Below are positions 11,901 through 23,900 of a DNA stretch of 64,000 nt, in pieces. Origin of the DNA: Durusdinium trenchii (Eukaryota > Sar > Dinophyceae > Suessiales > Symbiodiniaceae). Under the pieces are notes generated by a model. The model saw only the letters and a program-made list of their open reading frames with translations, was not told the origin of the DNA and made no database searches. How positions within the stretch are numbered: the first letter of the stretch is position 1; each line of letters opens with the position of its first letter. The DNA is taken from NCBI GenBank assembly GCA_963970005.1, contig CAXAMN010004047.1, positions 9,847 to 73,846 of the forward strand, written 5' to 3'. Made by a program: the position numbers and the translations under genes.

Positions 11901-14900
11901 AACGTTGCAAAGAGCTCGGTGGGAAGGCGGGAAGGCTAAGAAAAAGTGTGGTGTGTGAACAACAATTCACAACATACTTGAATTAAAAATAAGCATAGCT
12001 TAAGAGATCTGAAAAGGGTCTTAACACATAATAATAATTATTATTCAACAAAAAGGATTCCAACCTTGAAGGCACATGTGGACAAGATCATTGCCGAACT
12101 ACGCCCAGTGGTATGTGATGTCTCCGAGAGGGAACTCGCCATTCTGGCTACGGCTGTGTGTGAGATGAAGATGAAGTTTGTTCATGCAATGGAATCCCTG
12201 ACCGTGATCCAAGTTGCAACTTAGTAATTGTTCAGAAAGATTGTTAGCGCGACTTCAACAGGTCTTTGGTCTTGAGTTTACGTCAACAGCTTTCTACGCA
12301 AGCAATCCTCAGCCTATCAAACCCTGCAAATCTGCGGCAATCAATTTTACAGTTTGACCATTTATGGCCTATAAAATGCTCACTAACCAAGGACCAGAAC
12401 TTCAACAGGCAGACCTTTTGCAAGAACCACCCGGACACACGAACGTGCTGCATCATCCCCAAGGGCAAGTACATCGTTACCGGACCAGGAAATTTCCGCC
12501 AGCTTGTGCCGAAGGCCCTCAAACCCAACAAGGGGACCACGGGAAAATGGTTCAGTGTTTTTAAGTTTCCGCCTTTTTTAATAACTTTGAGTTCAACTGT
12601 TTTTGATCGAGCTTCCATGGAGGAAATGGCTATGCTCCAGGGCTTGGGAGACGAGGATTGGTTCTCCTTTGGCATGGACAAGCTGCCCCCAGCATTGGCT
12701 CAAAACTTTCTCGGGAATGCGCACCTCATCACCATTTAAGCTGGAAGACTTGGTATTTGTGTTGAATCCCCCCTCCCCTAAACAAATGGACGGCATTCTT
12801 TGGTTTGTATGATCATCAAAGGTTTTCCGTGCCTGTGGCAATGGCATGCCTTTTGGGGGCACTCGGAAATTGTGGATGGGAGCAGCTTTGAGTGTGCGGG
12901 CCTAGTGGCATCAGTTGTTTGTTGATATAACTAACTGTACTATATGTGTGATCTTTGTTAGTGCGCTACAGGTCTCGCAGTTTCATTTTGTTTGCGAATT
13001 ATGGTGCGTGTGACTCCACATGGCACCACAAAGAATGTGGCAGTTGCCTTAAATGCAACTAACATGTTTGACCAACCTCAGGCTTGCTGAAAAGACAAAG
13101 CTTGTGAACTCTCCTGGGTGAAGTGTTTGAAATAGATTGAAAGGTTCAGTGGCTTGCCATTTTCTGCAAGGCAACACCTCATATGTTTTGCTCAAATTAG
13201 GTGTTGTTTTCTTGTCCCGTAGTGTTGTGTGTACCTCACGCGCGGCTTGGGAATCCGCCTGAGATGCCTCCGAAGAAGAAGGCAAAAGTCTCCGGGAACG
13301 TCAAGTCAGTGGACCAAGTGAACCCCACCAGTCTAGAAGACTTGTCACCACTTCAAACAAAGCTCAAAGATTGGATCAACAAGGCCTATGGAATGAGACA
13401 CGGTGGGGGTGACAGTCTCCCTTGGCCTGTTGAGAAAGGTGGCAGCTTGCTGGAGATCTGTCAACGCTGCTGGCAAGACAAGGACGGACTTCTCAACGCG
13501 AGCTTGGCGCTAGTTCAGAAGATGGGCATCCTTTCAGAGTCTGCTACGACCGATGACTTTGAGGACAAGTTCATGACGGCTAAGGACTGCTTAGAAGAAA
13601 TACGTTCTCACCACGCACGACCATAATCTGGCAAATTGTGCATGGCAGTTTTGAAAACGACATTAGGTACCCTAGCAGTTTTGAAAAGAGTTCCTTTTGC
13701 AAGTAAGGTTTAGGATGAGATGTCCGGGCACTTCAAAACCAGGACTTTCCACCCAAAGAAGGTGCCATGCTGACAACAAGCATATTGCAGTGGAGCTTGA
13801 AGGCTGATTCATTTTGGCGAACCCCTTCCATGGCTACTGTGTATGACATTGCTAAAAGCATCGCGCTTTCTTCGTGGCGGCAGGCTTGGCAGGTTTAATA
13901 GAAACCCACAACCCCTGCAAAGGGAATACCTCTCCAAAATCAAGCTTCAGTTGGAGCCCTGTTTATGGAGAGCTCTTCTAGGAAGAGCTCGCCATAGCCA
14001 ATACTACCTGTAAAGCCAGCCAAACCACCAACTGGTACTGACTAATGTATCATATACTACCTGGCCCTGAAAGGCAATGGAGAAGGAAGATGTGGGGAAG
14101 GTAGTCTATGGAGAGCTCTTCTAGGAAGAGCTCGCCATAAACCGGTCATCAGCAGCAAGTCCATTTTGGAGAGATATTTCTTATCCGGGGAGGTTTGTTT
14201 GCAAATCCCTCGCCAAAGATATGGTTGACAGCACACTTTATGGAGAGCTCTTCTAGGAAGAGCTCGCCATAACCCGTCCCAGAATCCCTCGCCATAACCC
14301 CACGCCAGGAAATCGCTCGCCATAACCTGTCCCGGAATCCCTCGCCATAACCCCAACCCAGGAAATCGCTCGCCATAACCTGTCCCGGAATCCCTCGCCA
14401 TAACCCCACCCCAGGAAATTGCTCGCCATACTTTCTCCTTCCATTCGCCAAACCTCCCAATTTGACCCCTCAGACTCCAATACTCTCTGATTTGAAGACT
14501 TGTGTTGAACATCAGTGTGAAAGAATGTGGCCATTGTTGTTTGCAAAGAAGGGGACACCTGACTTTCATTTGAATTTTGCTTTAGACAGAGTGACTTGTT
14601 ACTCGATGGGCTTGTGCAACATGTACATATTACTATATATTTTATTATGTAATATTATAAGATTTAAGGGGTCCGCCGGTCAACCATCCATTACAAGCCC
14701 TGCCAGGGAGAGTTCCTGGCTTTGCGCTTGCCAGACATGAAGGTGGATGAAGTCAGTTCTGAATTTGGCCTGTACATGTATGATGATGGAGGTATGAAGG
14801 GTTTAGCAGCTGCCTTGGTTTGGGTTGGCTGCGTTCACGTTCTTGGCCAGGAGTCGCACGAGAACTTGAGACACTCTCGCATGGTTTCTCTCGTGCAGAA

Positions 14901-17900
14901 TCTGCTCAGCATCCCGACTTTGCACAAAGTGCAATCAAGCGATCCATTGGCATTCACAATTGACAGAATTATCAAGCAGAATGTCGACGCCAAGAAGCTT
15001 CCGGTATCAAGCTTTGAATGGTCAGAGATCCTTCTTCGGTTGGGCGATCATGGTAGTAGCTATTCGGAGGCTATCAAATTGTACAACAACAATCCTCAAG
15101 TGTTGGCTCATGGCACCACAGATGCTTGTTGTGTGTGAATTTATTTGCATTTTCTATTTTACAATCTGTCAAGTGGTATTCATGATGTCATGGTGCTTCT
15201 TGTTTCTCTGCCGCCTCCCAGGAGAATGGAGACAAAAGCGCCAGCGGGACCCTCATGATCGATTCCAAGAAGACCCACAGCATCAAGCACTGGATGACAA
15301 AATGTGGTTCGTTGGCGAGAGAAGTGGTTCTTGAATCCATGCAAGACAGCCCATTTCAAATGGGTCCTTTCGGAGAGTCATTAGCTGGGATGGGACAGCT
15401 TTTCCTCCAGTCCTCCGCAGACGGCCTTCAAGGCAGTGCGGATGCCCTTGCCCCACTTGCTCATGAAGATTGCATCGCGATCCAGTGGGACCTCCAATTG
15501 ACTGAAGCCTCCCAGGGAATGCTATTCAGAAGGATCAAAATTGCATTTGACCGAGCCACTGCCATAGTTGACGATGTCAGGGATCGGAAGAGATACCGCA
15601 TGAAGCCAGACGAGGTTGTTGCACTTAGAAATTTGTGCGCATTGTGGGGCCAAATCAGGGCATTCTGCAAAACACGACTCCCCGACTTCGATTCTTTTGA
15701 GCAGAAGTTGCACTCCGGCAATTCCATGGATGACCAGTTCGCGGAGATTTTGCAGACTTGCCCGAGCAAATTTGCTATTTCGATGCTACCTGTCTCTCAA
15801 CATGAAGCAGCCTGCCAGCTGAAGCGGCAGGAAGAAACAGTTTGCCTAGAGGCAGAACAGCAGCAGTCAGAACTTCGTGCAGCAAAATGGCGATACTTTG
15901 TGGCAGCCCTGGAGAGAGACCAACGGCAATTGTCCTTGGTGGCGTCTGCTCCTGAGAAGCTTGACATGCTGCGGCATCGCAAAACAATGGGATGGAGGCT
16001 TGAACAAGCCAAAGTTGGCGAAAAGATCATGATGGCTTACAGCGAGAAGTTCATTCGGTGCCGTCACATCCAGCAAATGGAACACATGCATGAGATCCTG
16101 CATGAATATCGTGCCTTTGTTGCGCCTTGTTCAGGAATTGATCATCAATATGATGCCTTTTCAAACTAATTTCACAACAATTCACAGGACTTGCATTTGT
16201 TTTGTTCCTGTTTGATTTCTGAAAGCCTGATTGGACAGTGACATTTAATGAACTGTTGCATTATTCGATAACCAACTGCCTAGGCAGAAACCGCTGGAGT
16301 CAAGACCACTGACATTTGCACGATTACCTTCGTTGATTTGAACACTCCATTGGCCAACAGCAAAGAGAAGATGAACGAGCTTATGAAGGCTGTTGCTGCT
16401 GTCAATGATGTGGCACCTACCAAGAGCATTGGCTGCATCGAGCTTGCTGACATTCCCAAAAAGTCATCGAAACGAGGATTAGCAGACGAAGAAAGAGATC
16501 TCCAAGAATCTCTATGGAGTTTGAAGCAGCAATGCGACGCACGATGGATTTTGCCTTTTGAAGTTCCGCAAGCTGCAGAAGCGCACAGCTCAAGAAGGCA
16601 AGGGTGGAAAACTGGGTGGGGAACATTAAGTTGATTGCTGAATTTTGATGGGATCCACTTTCCATGTTTTCTCCTTGTTTCCACTGTTTCCAATAACGCG
16701 TTGCTTGATTGAATTCTCTGCAACAGGCGCTTCAGCTCAGGCAGGTTGGTGGTGAACAAGGACGCTGAAGAGACAAATGTGTTTCTCACCAGTGCTGAGC
16801 TGGCACTTTGCGGAAGACCATTGGCAGATCAGAAGATCTTCATTCCTTTGTCCAAAGACTTGCTTTTGCCAGAGTCTCTACAACCAAATGAAGACCTTAG
16901 AACAGCGGAGCGGCAACGCCCGTCACAGGAAGCTGTCACGGCGCAGAAAGGTACTGATCGGTACCTTGCTTTGTTGCGTTCCCTACTGACGACGTCTTCT
17001 GATTCTCTCCAGCAGCAAGCGGTCCTGGTTGTGAACCTCACTGGGTATGTCGAGGAATTGGGGTCGGCAGCTCTCTGGCTGTATACTTTATGCGCGTTGT
17101 GTCTCTATTCTATACTGATGTTGACTTTGCGGCAATGGTTGCAGAAGGCTAGATAAAGTTGTCTGCAAACTTGTTGATCCACAATTGTTATTTGCAACAC
17201 TGTTGAACGCAGCTAAACCCATCAGAAAGGATGCGCCCTGCCAATCCATTGGCATGTCATGTAGGTGGATCTTTTCACCCAGCTCCCTGAAACTGGAGAT
17301 TGCAACATTCCAAAATTGATATTCATAGAGTCCTTATTAGAATAGATACTTATTTATTTGTAAATATGTTATATCATATAACAGTTCTTCTTTTGAATGA
17401 TATAGTATGAGTATATATATATATATTATATATATTCATGTACAGATCATATACATATATACATATTGTATATGTCCTGATTGTCAGTAGACTATGCGGT
17501 GGGAGTTTCAAAACAGGACATGTGGGTGTTTTCTGTCATAACTGTTAGGTGATGTGCTGATGATGGTGTTCTGTTTTGGGCTGGTCGAAAGACTCTGCGA
17601 GGTGAATAGAGGATTGTGATTAACTTTGGGCGCCATACCTTTTACATATTTTGGATGTTTAGAAGCAGGCGGTAGAGACTTATTGAATGGCACCGATTCA
17701 TACTATATACATTGCTTGGCATGGGGGATGATGCCCAAAGTTCAGACGTAGGCACAAAACACAAACACACAAAGAAACAAGCAATCACATCAGGCAAAGC
17801 GTGATTGTTTGCTTTGTTGCTGCGAACATCTCACCGCCTCAGTCAGTTGCTGAAAGGGCTCATCAGTTAGAATCTCCAGAATGGTCCCAATTGAATGCTG

Positions 17901-20900
17901 TCCTATTTTGAGAAAAGCTGAGTTGATGATAGCCTGAGTGTCTACTATATATCGTTGTTTGGGAAGATTGGGAACACACCAGGTTCTAATTTTCTTTGCT
18001 CAGGTTCTTCAGCACAAGCTTGACAAAAACAACTTCGGAGGCTTCAACTGCGAGAAGCTCTACTACCTGAGCGTATCCTGGCTTGGCCGCGAGACCTTTG
18101 GCCATTGTCGTCTGCAGCGAGACATCCTTCAAAGCTGGATGGCAAACAAATTGGATTATGGCACATCGTTCTCTGAAGAGGCCCCCACCCTCACTACAGC
18201 AGAGATCAAGAGCATCCCAGGGGGAGAAGCCACAATCTCGGGTTTGGACAGCTTGAAGTGGGAAGTTTGTGAGCGAAATGGAAACCGGATGGTGATCAAG
18301 CAGGACGAACACCGCTACTGGAGCTCACAAACTGGTGAAATCGGAGAGTCCTATGCAATGCTGAAGCAGAAGCACGACAAATTGCTGGAGAGCATGCCGG
18401 AGGTTGGTTCTGCCACTACCGAGGCCAGCGAGAACACGGCCAACAGTGAAGCGCAGGACGTGTGTTCCCTGTTCCTTTTTTGTTGATGCTCCACTGTTTT
18501 TTTGCTGGGGCTTCCTGATGCCCCACTTCAGGAAGAATTAAGTTTTGAAGGATACTGGTTTAGTCATGGGGATTTGTGAATTTAGCAATAAGCTTGCCGT
18601 CAGGATGAATTGAGCAAGGAATTCATCAAAGCAAATCCAACATTTGATATATTCCTTTACATTGAAAATTGATGAACATTGAAATCAATATTGGATTGAA
18701 CATTGATATTGTGATGGGATTTGACACAGAATCAGCATTCCCCGCTCACTTGAGATGTGCGCAGGATCCAAATGTATCCAATGCAACGACCATGGAGTCG
18801 CTTGACGCCTTGAAGGCAGTTGAAGAGATCGCGTACCAAGTTCAATCTGAGGTCTCCGGCGTGCAGTTGCTGCTTACCAAAAGCAAGCAAGTTTGGCTGG
18901 TGTCCTTGGACAAGGATAAGGTTCTTGCGAAACATTGCCAACTTGGAGGATTTGGCAGTGGACAGTATGCAAAAGCGGCCGAATGTGGAGATGGCGTACC
19001 CTACAAGCTTGAAGACAAGGACAAAACGCCAGTGCAGGTAGACGAAACCAGCTTGCGAGAAAGTGCGGCAACTGGCAGTGTGGCAACCATGACACTATAC
19101 AAGCTTCTCGTGCTGACAGAGCGGGAGAAATCGGTGACGGCTCACAAAGTCTCCTACTTCAATGTCTCCCGGAAAGATGACAGCTCAGTGGAAGCGGGAT
19201 GTGATGCATTCAACGTGGAGCCCACTCACGAAATGAAGTTCAAGATCCTGCAGCAGGAGGGGAGTGAGAAGGTCAACTGCAAAAGCTTTTTTGCAAGGTG
19301 TGTACCGGCGGTGAGTACCAGTGCACACATTCGCACGGTCTTCCGATTCAGATTCGAGCGAGTGGGGCTGTCCTTGAAGGTTCAGAAGCCTTACGTCATC
19401 ACTAGATCGTCCCTTTCCCTCCAAAAGGGAAAACCTCTGAAGATTGCAGAGGGCAATTGATTTGCCATCCTGTGAACTTGCGATGCACTGTTTCCAAGAA
19501 CTCAATAGTTAAATTCAGCCAAATTCTTACTGTGTTGTAACCTGTAGCAACTATTTTTTTTGCATGTTGCGGATGCATTGCAGGCAGGGTGAAAGGCAAG
19601 TGAAGTTTTGATGGGACAAAACTCAGCAAAGTGTTGGACCAGCACCATTCATTTCCCAGATCGCCCCTCAATGCAGTTGTTGGTTTAGTTTCGCTGAGAG
19701 GTCAATGATTCCATGATTGGTGAGGCAGCTGGCCACAGTTGGACCAAGGGTCACTGCGCCGCTTGTAACAGTTCTGACATTGATTTGGTGAAAAAAGAAC
19801 CCATCGCAAATGTGAACCATTTTACTGCCTAACAGGTTCTAGCTATAGCGGCATCAGTGAAGGGATAAGTCCAAGCAATGGCTGCAATTGGACTCAGTTT
19901 AAACTTAGAAACCTCACCCTCTGTCATTGCGATGCAAAAAAAATAAAGCGTCCCTGTCCCGTAAACCTGCAGTCTCCTTCACAGGCGTTTGTTTTTCTTC
20001 TTGGGGCAATTGCCTCATAAAATCTCACATGAGAAAACAACAATTTGTTGTCACTAGCAAGTTGATTCAAGTTCAAGAAGCATGCCGGATTTCAATGAGC
20101 TTTACAGAGTAGTTTGTTGAAGCCTGAAAGCTCAAGCACGTTGTTGTGCCATATTTTGTGCTTGCAAATATGAGTGTGGTAGCGGCATTGGAGATTTGGA
20201 ATGCAGCGTTCGTCTACTTCAACCTTTCTCTTCTACCCTTGGCCCTGATCATATTTGCCGGCGCCTGGACATTTTGGCCTACACGAAAGCCGGCGATGAA
20301 GGATGCTGCAGTTAGCACGGAGGATTGTGGCACACCACAAACTTTGCTGCAGCCAATAGGACCAACCATTCGGGAAGAGCCAAGTGATCAGCCAGGTAGG
20401 CGATGCTTTGCTGATGTTGTCATTACCACTAGTACTGGCAAGTGCTGGCACAGCAATGACCAGTGCCGCCATGTGAAGAACTTGAAGAAGTCTACCACTA
20501 GAACTTTTCATCCTTGCAAAGACTGTGCTTACATGCCATCGACCTGGCGGTGAAAAGCACAGCTGTATAGTTGCCAATTCATTTAAATTGAATGTAGTCA
20601 TGAAACGCGAAGAAATGTAGCTTGTCCGCCTCAAACCATTCCTCTGAATTTGGCCAAATATTTTATTCCTTTCCCTTTTCATTGGGCATTGCGCCAGACA
20701 TTTGCCAACCCTCGACATTCTGCTATTTGCAAGTCAACACTCAGGTCAAGGACAGGTTCTTTGTTTTCTTCATTGTCATGAGTTTCATTCTGTAGCAAAC
20801 TTTTGGCTTTGGAGGTGGTTCATCTAACCGTAGTTTGCAATTGATGAAGGCACAGATTGATGTCCAAGCCTTGGTGTTCGCACGCCTTGACCAAGCAGCA

Positions 20901-23900
20901 GGTGGATCGGCTCCTTTGACCACCCCACCACCGAGGGCACCCAGGGCTTCACCATCCTTTTGCGCTACTGGTTCCAGAGAATTGTTCCCTGTTACTCCAG
21001 AAACCAACAAGAAGAACATTGAAGAAACACCTGGACGGGGACGCGGACGTGGACGATCGCGCGGACGGGGACAAAGTCGTGGACGCGCGCGCGGCAGTGG
21101 TGAACATGCTGCAGATGGCAACCAAAGTTCACTAGTTCCGTTTAGCATTATAATTTTTTCTTTTCAAGCTGTAGCATTTAAATTTAATATTGATGAAATT
21201 GGGAATGATGAGACGGGAAGTGGTCCCAATTTAAGATGTAAATATATGTAAATCATTATTCAGAAGCATTGGTCAGTGAGAGATATGTTTGTGAGGCTCC
21301 ATCCCGTCCAAGACGGCCAGAACTGCAGCACCTATGAGAAAACCAGTGAGCAGGGCTATTGTGCCAAAGAAACCAGCCACCTCTCGTGAGACCGCTCCAA
21401 AGAATGAAGAGAGCCCAGCCAAAGTAGAAAAAACAAGGGATGCGATGGCGGAGGGGGAGGAGGAGGAGAAAACGGATGAAGATCAGTGTGTTGATCCTTC
21501 ACTTCGTGCGGATGAAAAGAAAAAAGAACCATCACTTCCTTGTGCCAAGAGTCCAGCAAAAATGAAAAGGCCTTCTGCAAAAGCGGAGCCAAGAAAAAGG
21601 CAAAAAGCTGAGCTAGTGAGTGAGGAGACTACCAAGAATGGATGGAAGGCTTTGAAATTCAAAAGGAATACCAGTGGAACTCCTTTTTGGAAGTTTGTCT
21701 CACCGACCAATGATACGTTTTGGACTCTCTCAGCGGCTGAAGCCGCAGGTTTCAAGCGCTCTGAGCCATAACATGTTTATTTTAAACATCAGTTTGTGCA
21801 GTGAGGATCACGCGCACTGGAGACAGCGCAAGAGAAGGAGAAACACAGCGCGAGATTGTTTTGCTCACTTGGTGGTGCTACCACAAATCAATTCAAGAAG
21901 CAAACAACCCAAAGAACCCAGATTCACTAAAGAACCAACTTTGGGTAAAGTTCTTTAGGTGTGGACATGTGTTCCATATATTGAGCAAGGAGTAAAGACT
22001 GACTCAGTAGAATCATACACTCTAAGCAATCAAATCTATATATACCCGATTTGTTACATTTCTTGCTCCATGTCCATTGTGCCAAGTCCATGGTCGGTCT
22101 GTTCCAAGCTGCGTAGTGCTCCATGAGGATGGCTGACCTGGTGGACTTCACCGCGAACGTCGAAACAAGAACGGTTCGTTCATCTTCAGTCGCTGCTTAA
22201 GAGAACAATTCATATCGTCTATTCCCAAACATACTGAAAACCAACACGTTTCGCAGCCGACCCCCTTTGGTTTCGCCTCTTAGCCCCCCGACATCCGCTC
22301 GATGGAACCCAAGATGGCACGGTGGATCACCACCTCGGTGCGACCCGACCGCCGTCGCGCGATGTCGCCGTCTCGGTGAAGTTCCTCTCGGCTTCGCGGT
22401 TGAGGTCGTGGTGTTTGATCGTTCTTTACCGATGCACTTCCGAAGGAAAGAGGCTTTGCCATGAGGAAGGCTCCTTAGGTGCTGGAAAAAAGCAGTTGCT
22501 TCTTTGAGGGACCAACACTTAAATGTGATTTGGATGAGGGGGTGATAATACGAGCGGTAGCTTCATGAACCAGTCGAATTCAACTAGTCTCCTTTCAACT
22601 GCCACTTGGCACTTACTTACGTTGCAGGCCATCCACTGTTCGTGAAGCCTTGAAGTGGCGAAGAAGATTGAAAACTGGCCCCTGTGTCTTTGATTTCTCG
22701 CTACCAACATCACCTGCTTCGTCGGAAAGCGTCAAACACACACACACACACACATCGTGAAAAAAGAAAGCCACCCCCTGGGAGTCAAAGACTATAAAAT
22801 GAATGGTCTGACTAGGGGACCTAAAAGGGAACTTCCTTTACTCCAGCCGGTCAAAATATAGTCTGACTTCTAGGGCACCCCGTTTTAGGCTGGAAGAACC
22901 TGTTTTTCACCTGTTTTTCACCATGCGCATTCACTTCCAGGGTGCGCATGCACGTTGCTGTGAGCCGAACACCGCTTCGTTCTCGGTGCGTTCCTCGGGC
23001 GTCCCGCCGGGCGCTCGAAGCCGTTCTTCAGGCGGCCTTCGCGCCAAATCACCTCGAAGCCGAGGTAGGCGGGAGAATCGGAAGGGAACGGTGTGCAACT
23101 CACCGTTCGCAAATCCTAGCCACGTAGCAAATCCTAGCTTGCTAGCTTACCTATATATATATATATAGCTCAATTACTTATAGCTCAATTACCGATGGCC
23201 TCCAACCTACTAGCGATGGCCTCCACTCCGTGTTTCATAACATCGTTGGTGCTTGCGGCGCAGAACTCTGGCATGAGACATGCATGTGAGGCATGTCAAG
23301 AGCAGGCATGCCACACAACTCCCAACTTGTTTTGTTCGGCTTTCTTGAGTCTAAGCAGCCATCGCACATGCTGCCCATGAGTTCACGTCTGGCATCGTCT
23401 GGCCGGCAGTCTCTCGCGCAAGAACACCGGTGTGACCTCTGTTTCACCCGGCTGGGCCGGGAAAGCATTGGACCTCTGAGTTGGAACCTTGAGAGCACCG
23501 ACGAAAGCGAGAGATGTGGCAACTTAGTGCTCACGAAGACGGTTCACCGATTGCTCGGCTGCTCCGTCTTGGTTCACCGATTGAGATGCACCAGAATGAC
23601 ACTTGGCAAGTCAGAAAGAAGAAAGAAGGAACAGCAGTTGTTCGACAAGACAATTCTAGACCATTTAGACTTACCTTTTTTGACATCCAGTCGGTTGTAT
23701 CCCGTCAGTTGATTCGGTGGTCATTCCCGGTGTCTCTCCAAAATGCGCCAAAACGACGAGCAAGAGGCGGCGCCGCCCCTCTCCGATCTACTGCTCGTGA
23801 AAGGAAAGTCTGGCCTTGGGCCGAAACCTGGGAACATCTGCGAAGTCTAACGCGCAAGAAGTGAGACTCAAAGAACTCTGGTGACCTTGAAGATCTGTTG

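Larger units (their letters stand above)
6149..21957 (+). mobile_element. TIR-bounded DNA element carrying a DNA methyltransferase
   Basis: About 15.8 kb with all recognised genes on the plus strand, opposite to the host gene. The ends are imperfect inverted repeats (6,149-6,196 and 21,910-21,957; 38 of 48 positions match by eye). The cargo in order is a DUF7869-like transposase-type protein, a C5 DNA methyltransferase, a large unknown multi-exon protein, a small membrane protein and a basic protein with an MBD-like end. The genes carry introns with AG|G acceptors like the host. DNMT-bearing retrotransposons are known in dinoflagellates, but I saw no reverse transcriptase, RNase H or integrase here, so this looks like a DNA transposon. 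No target-site duplication was identified, so the outer limits may lie somewhat beyond the repeats. Confidence 0.65.
5965..22112 (-). other. Giant intron of the threonyl-tRNA synthetase gene holding a mobile element
   Basis: On the minus strand the exon ending EHY stops at 22,113 and is followed by a GC donor. The next coding exon, starting AGKWPF, begins at 5,964 after an AG acceptor. The family motif EHYAGKWPFWLSPRQ is restored exactly across this junction, so the whole 16,148-bp interval is removed from the synthetase transcript. Nearly all of it is the plus-strand element described separately. The flanks between element and exons are about 150-190 bp on each side. Confidence 0.85.

Noticed and set aside
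14057..14569. Minus-strand repeat protein (GLWRGIPGQVMASDF units)
   Set aside because: Produced by the 53-bp tandem repeat and palindromes; the unit length is not a multiple of three, so the peptide repeat switches frame.
14790..14812. YMYDDGG as a reverse transcriptase YxDD box
   Set aside because: No other reverse transcriptase motifs occur before or after it, and the surrounding exon does not resemble a polymerase palm.
20741..21148. Arg-Pro-rich minus-strand frame
   Set aside because: Shadow of the plus-strand Arg-Gly tract of the element gene.
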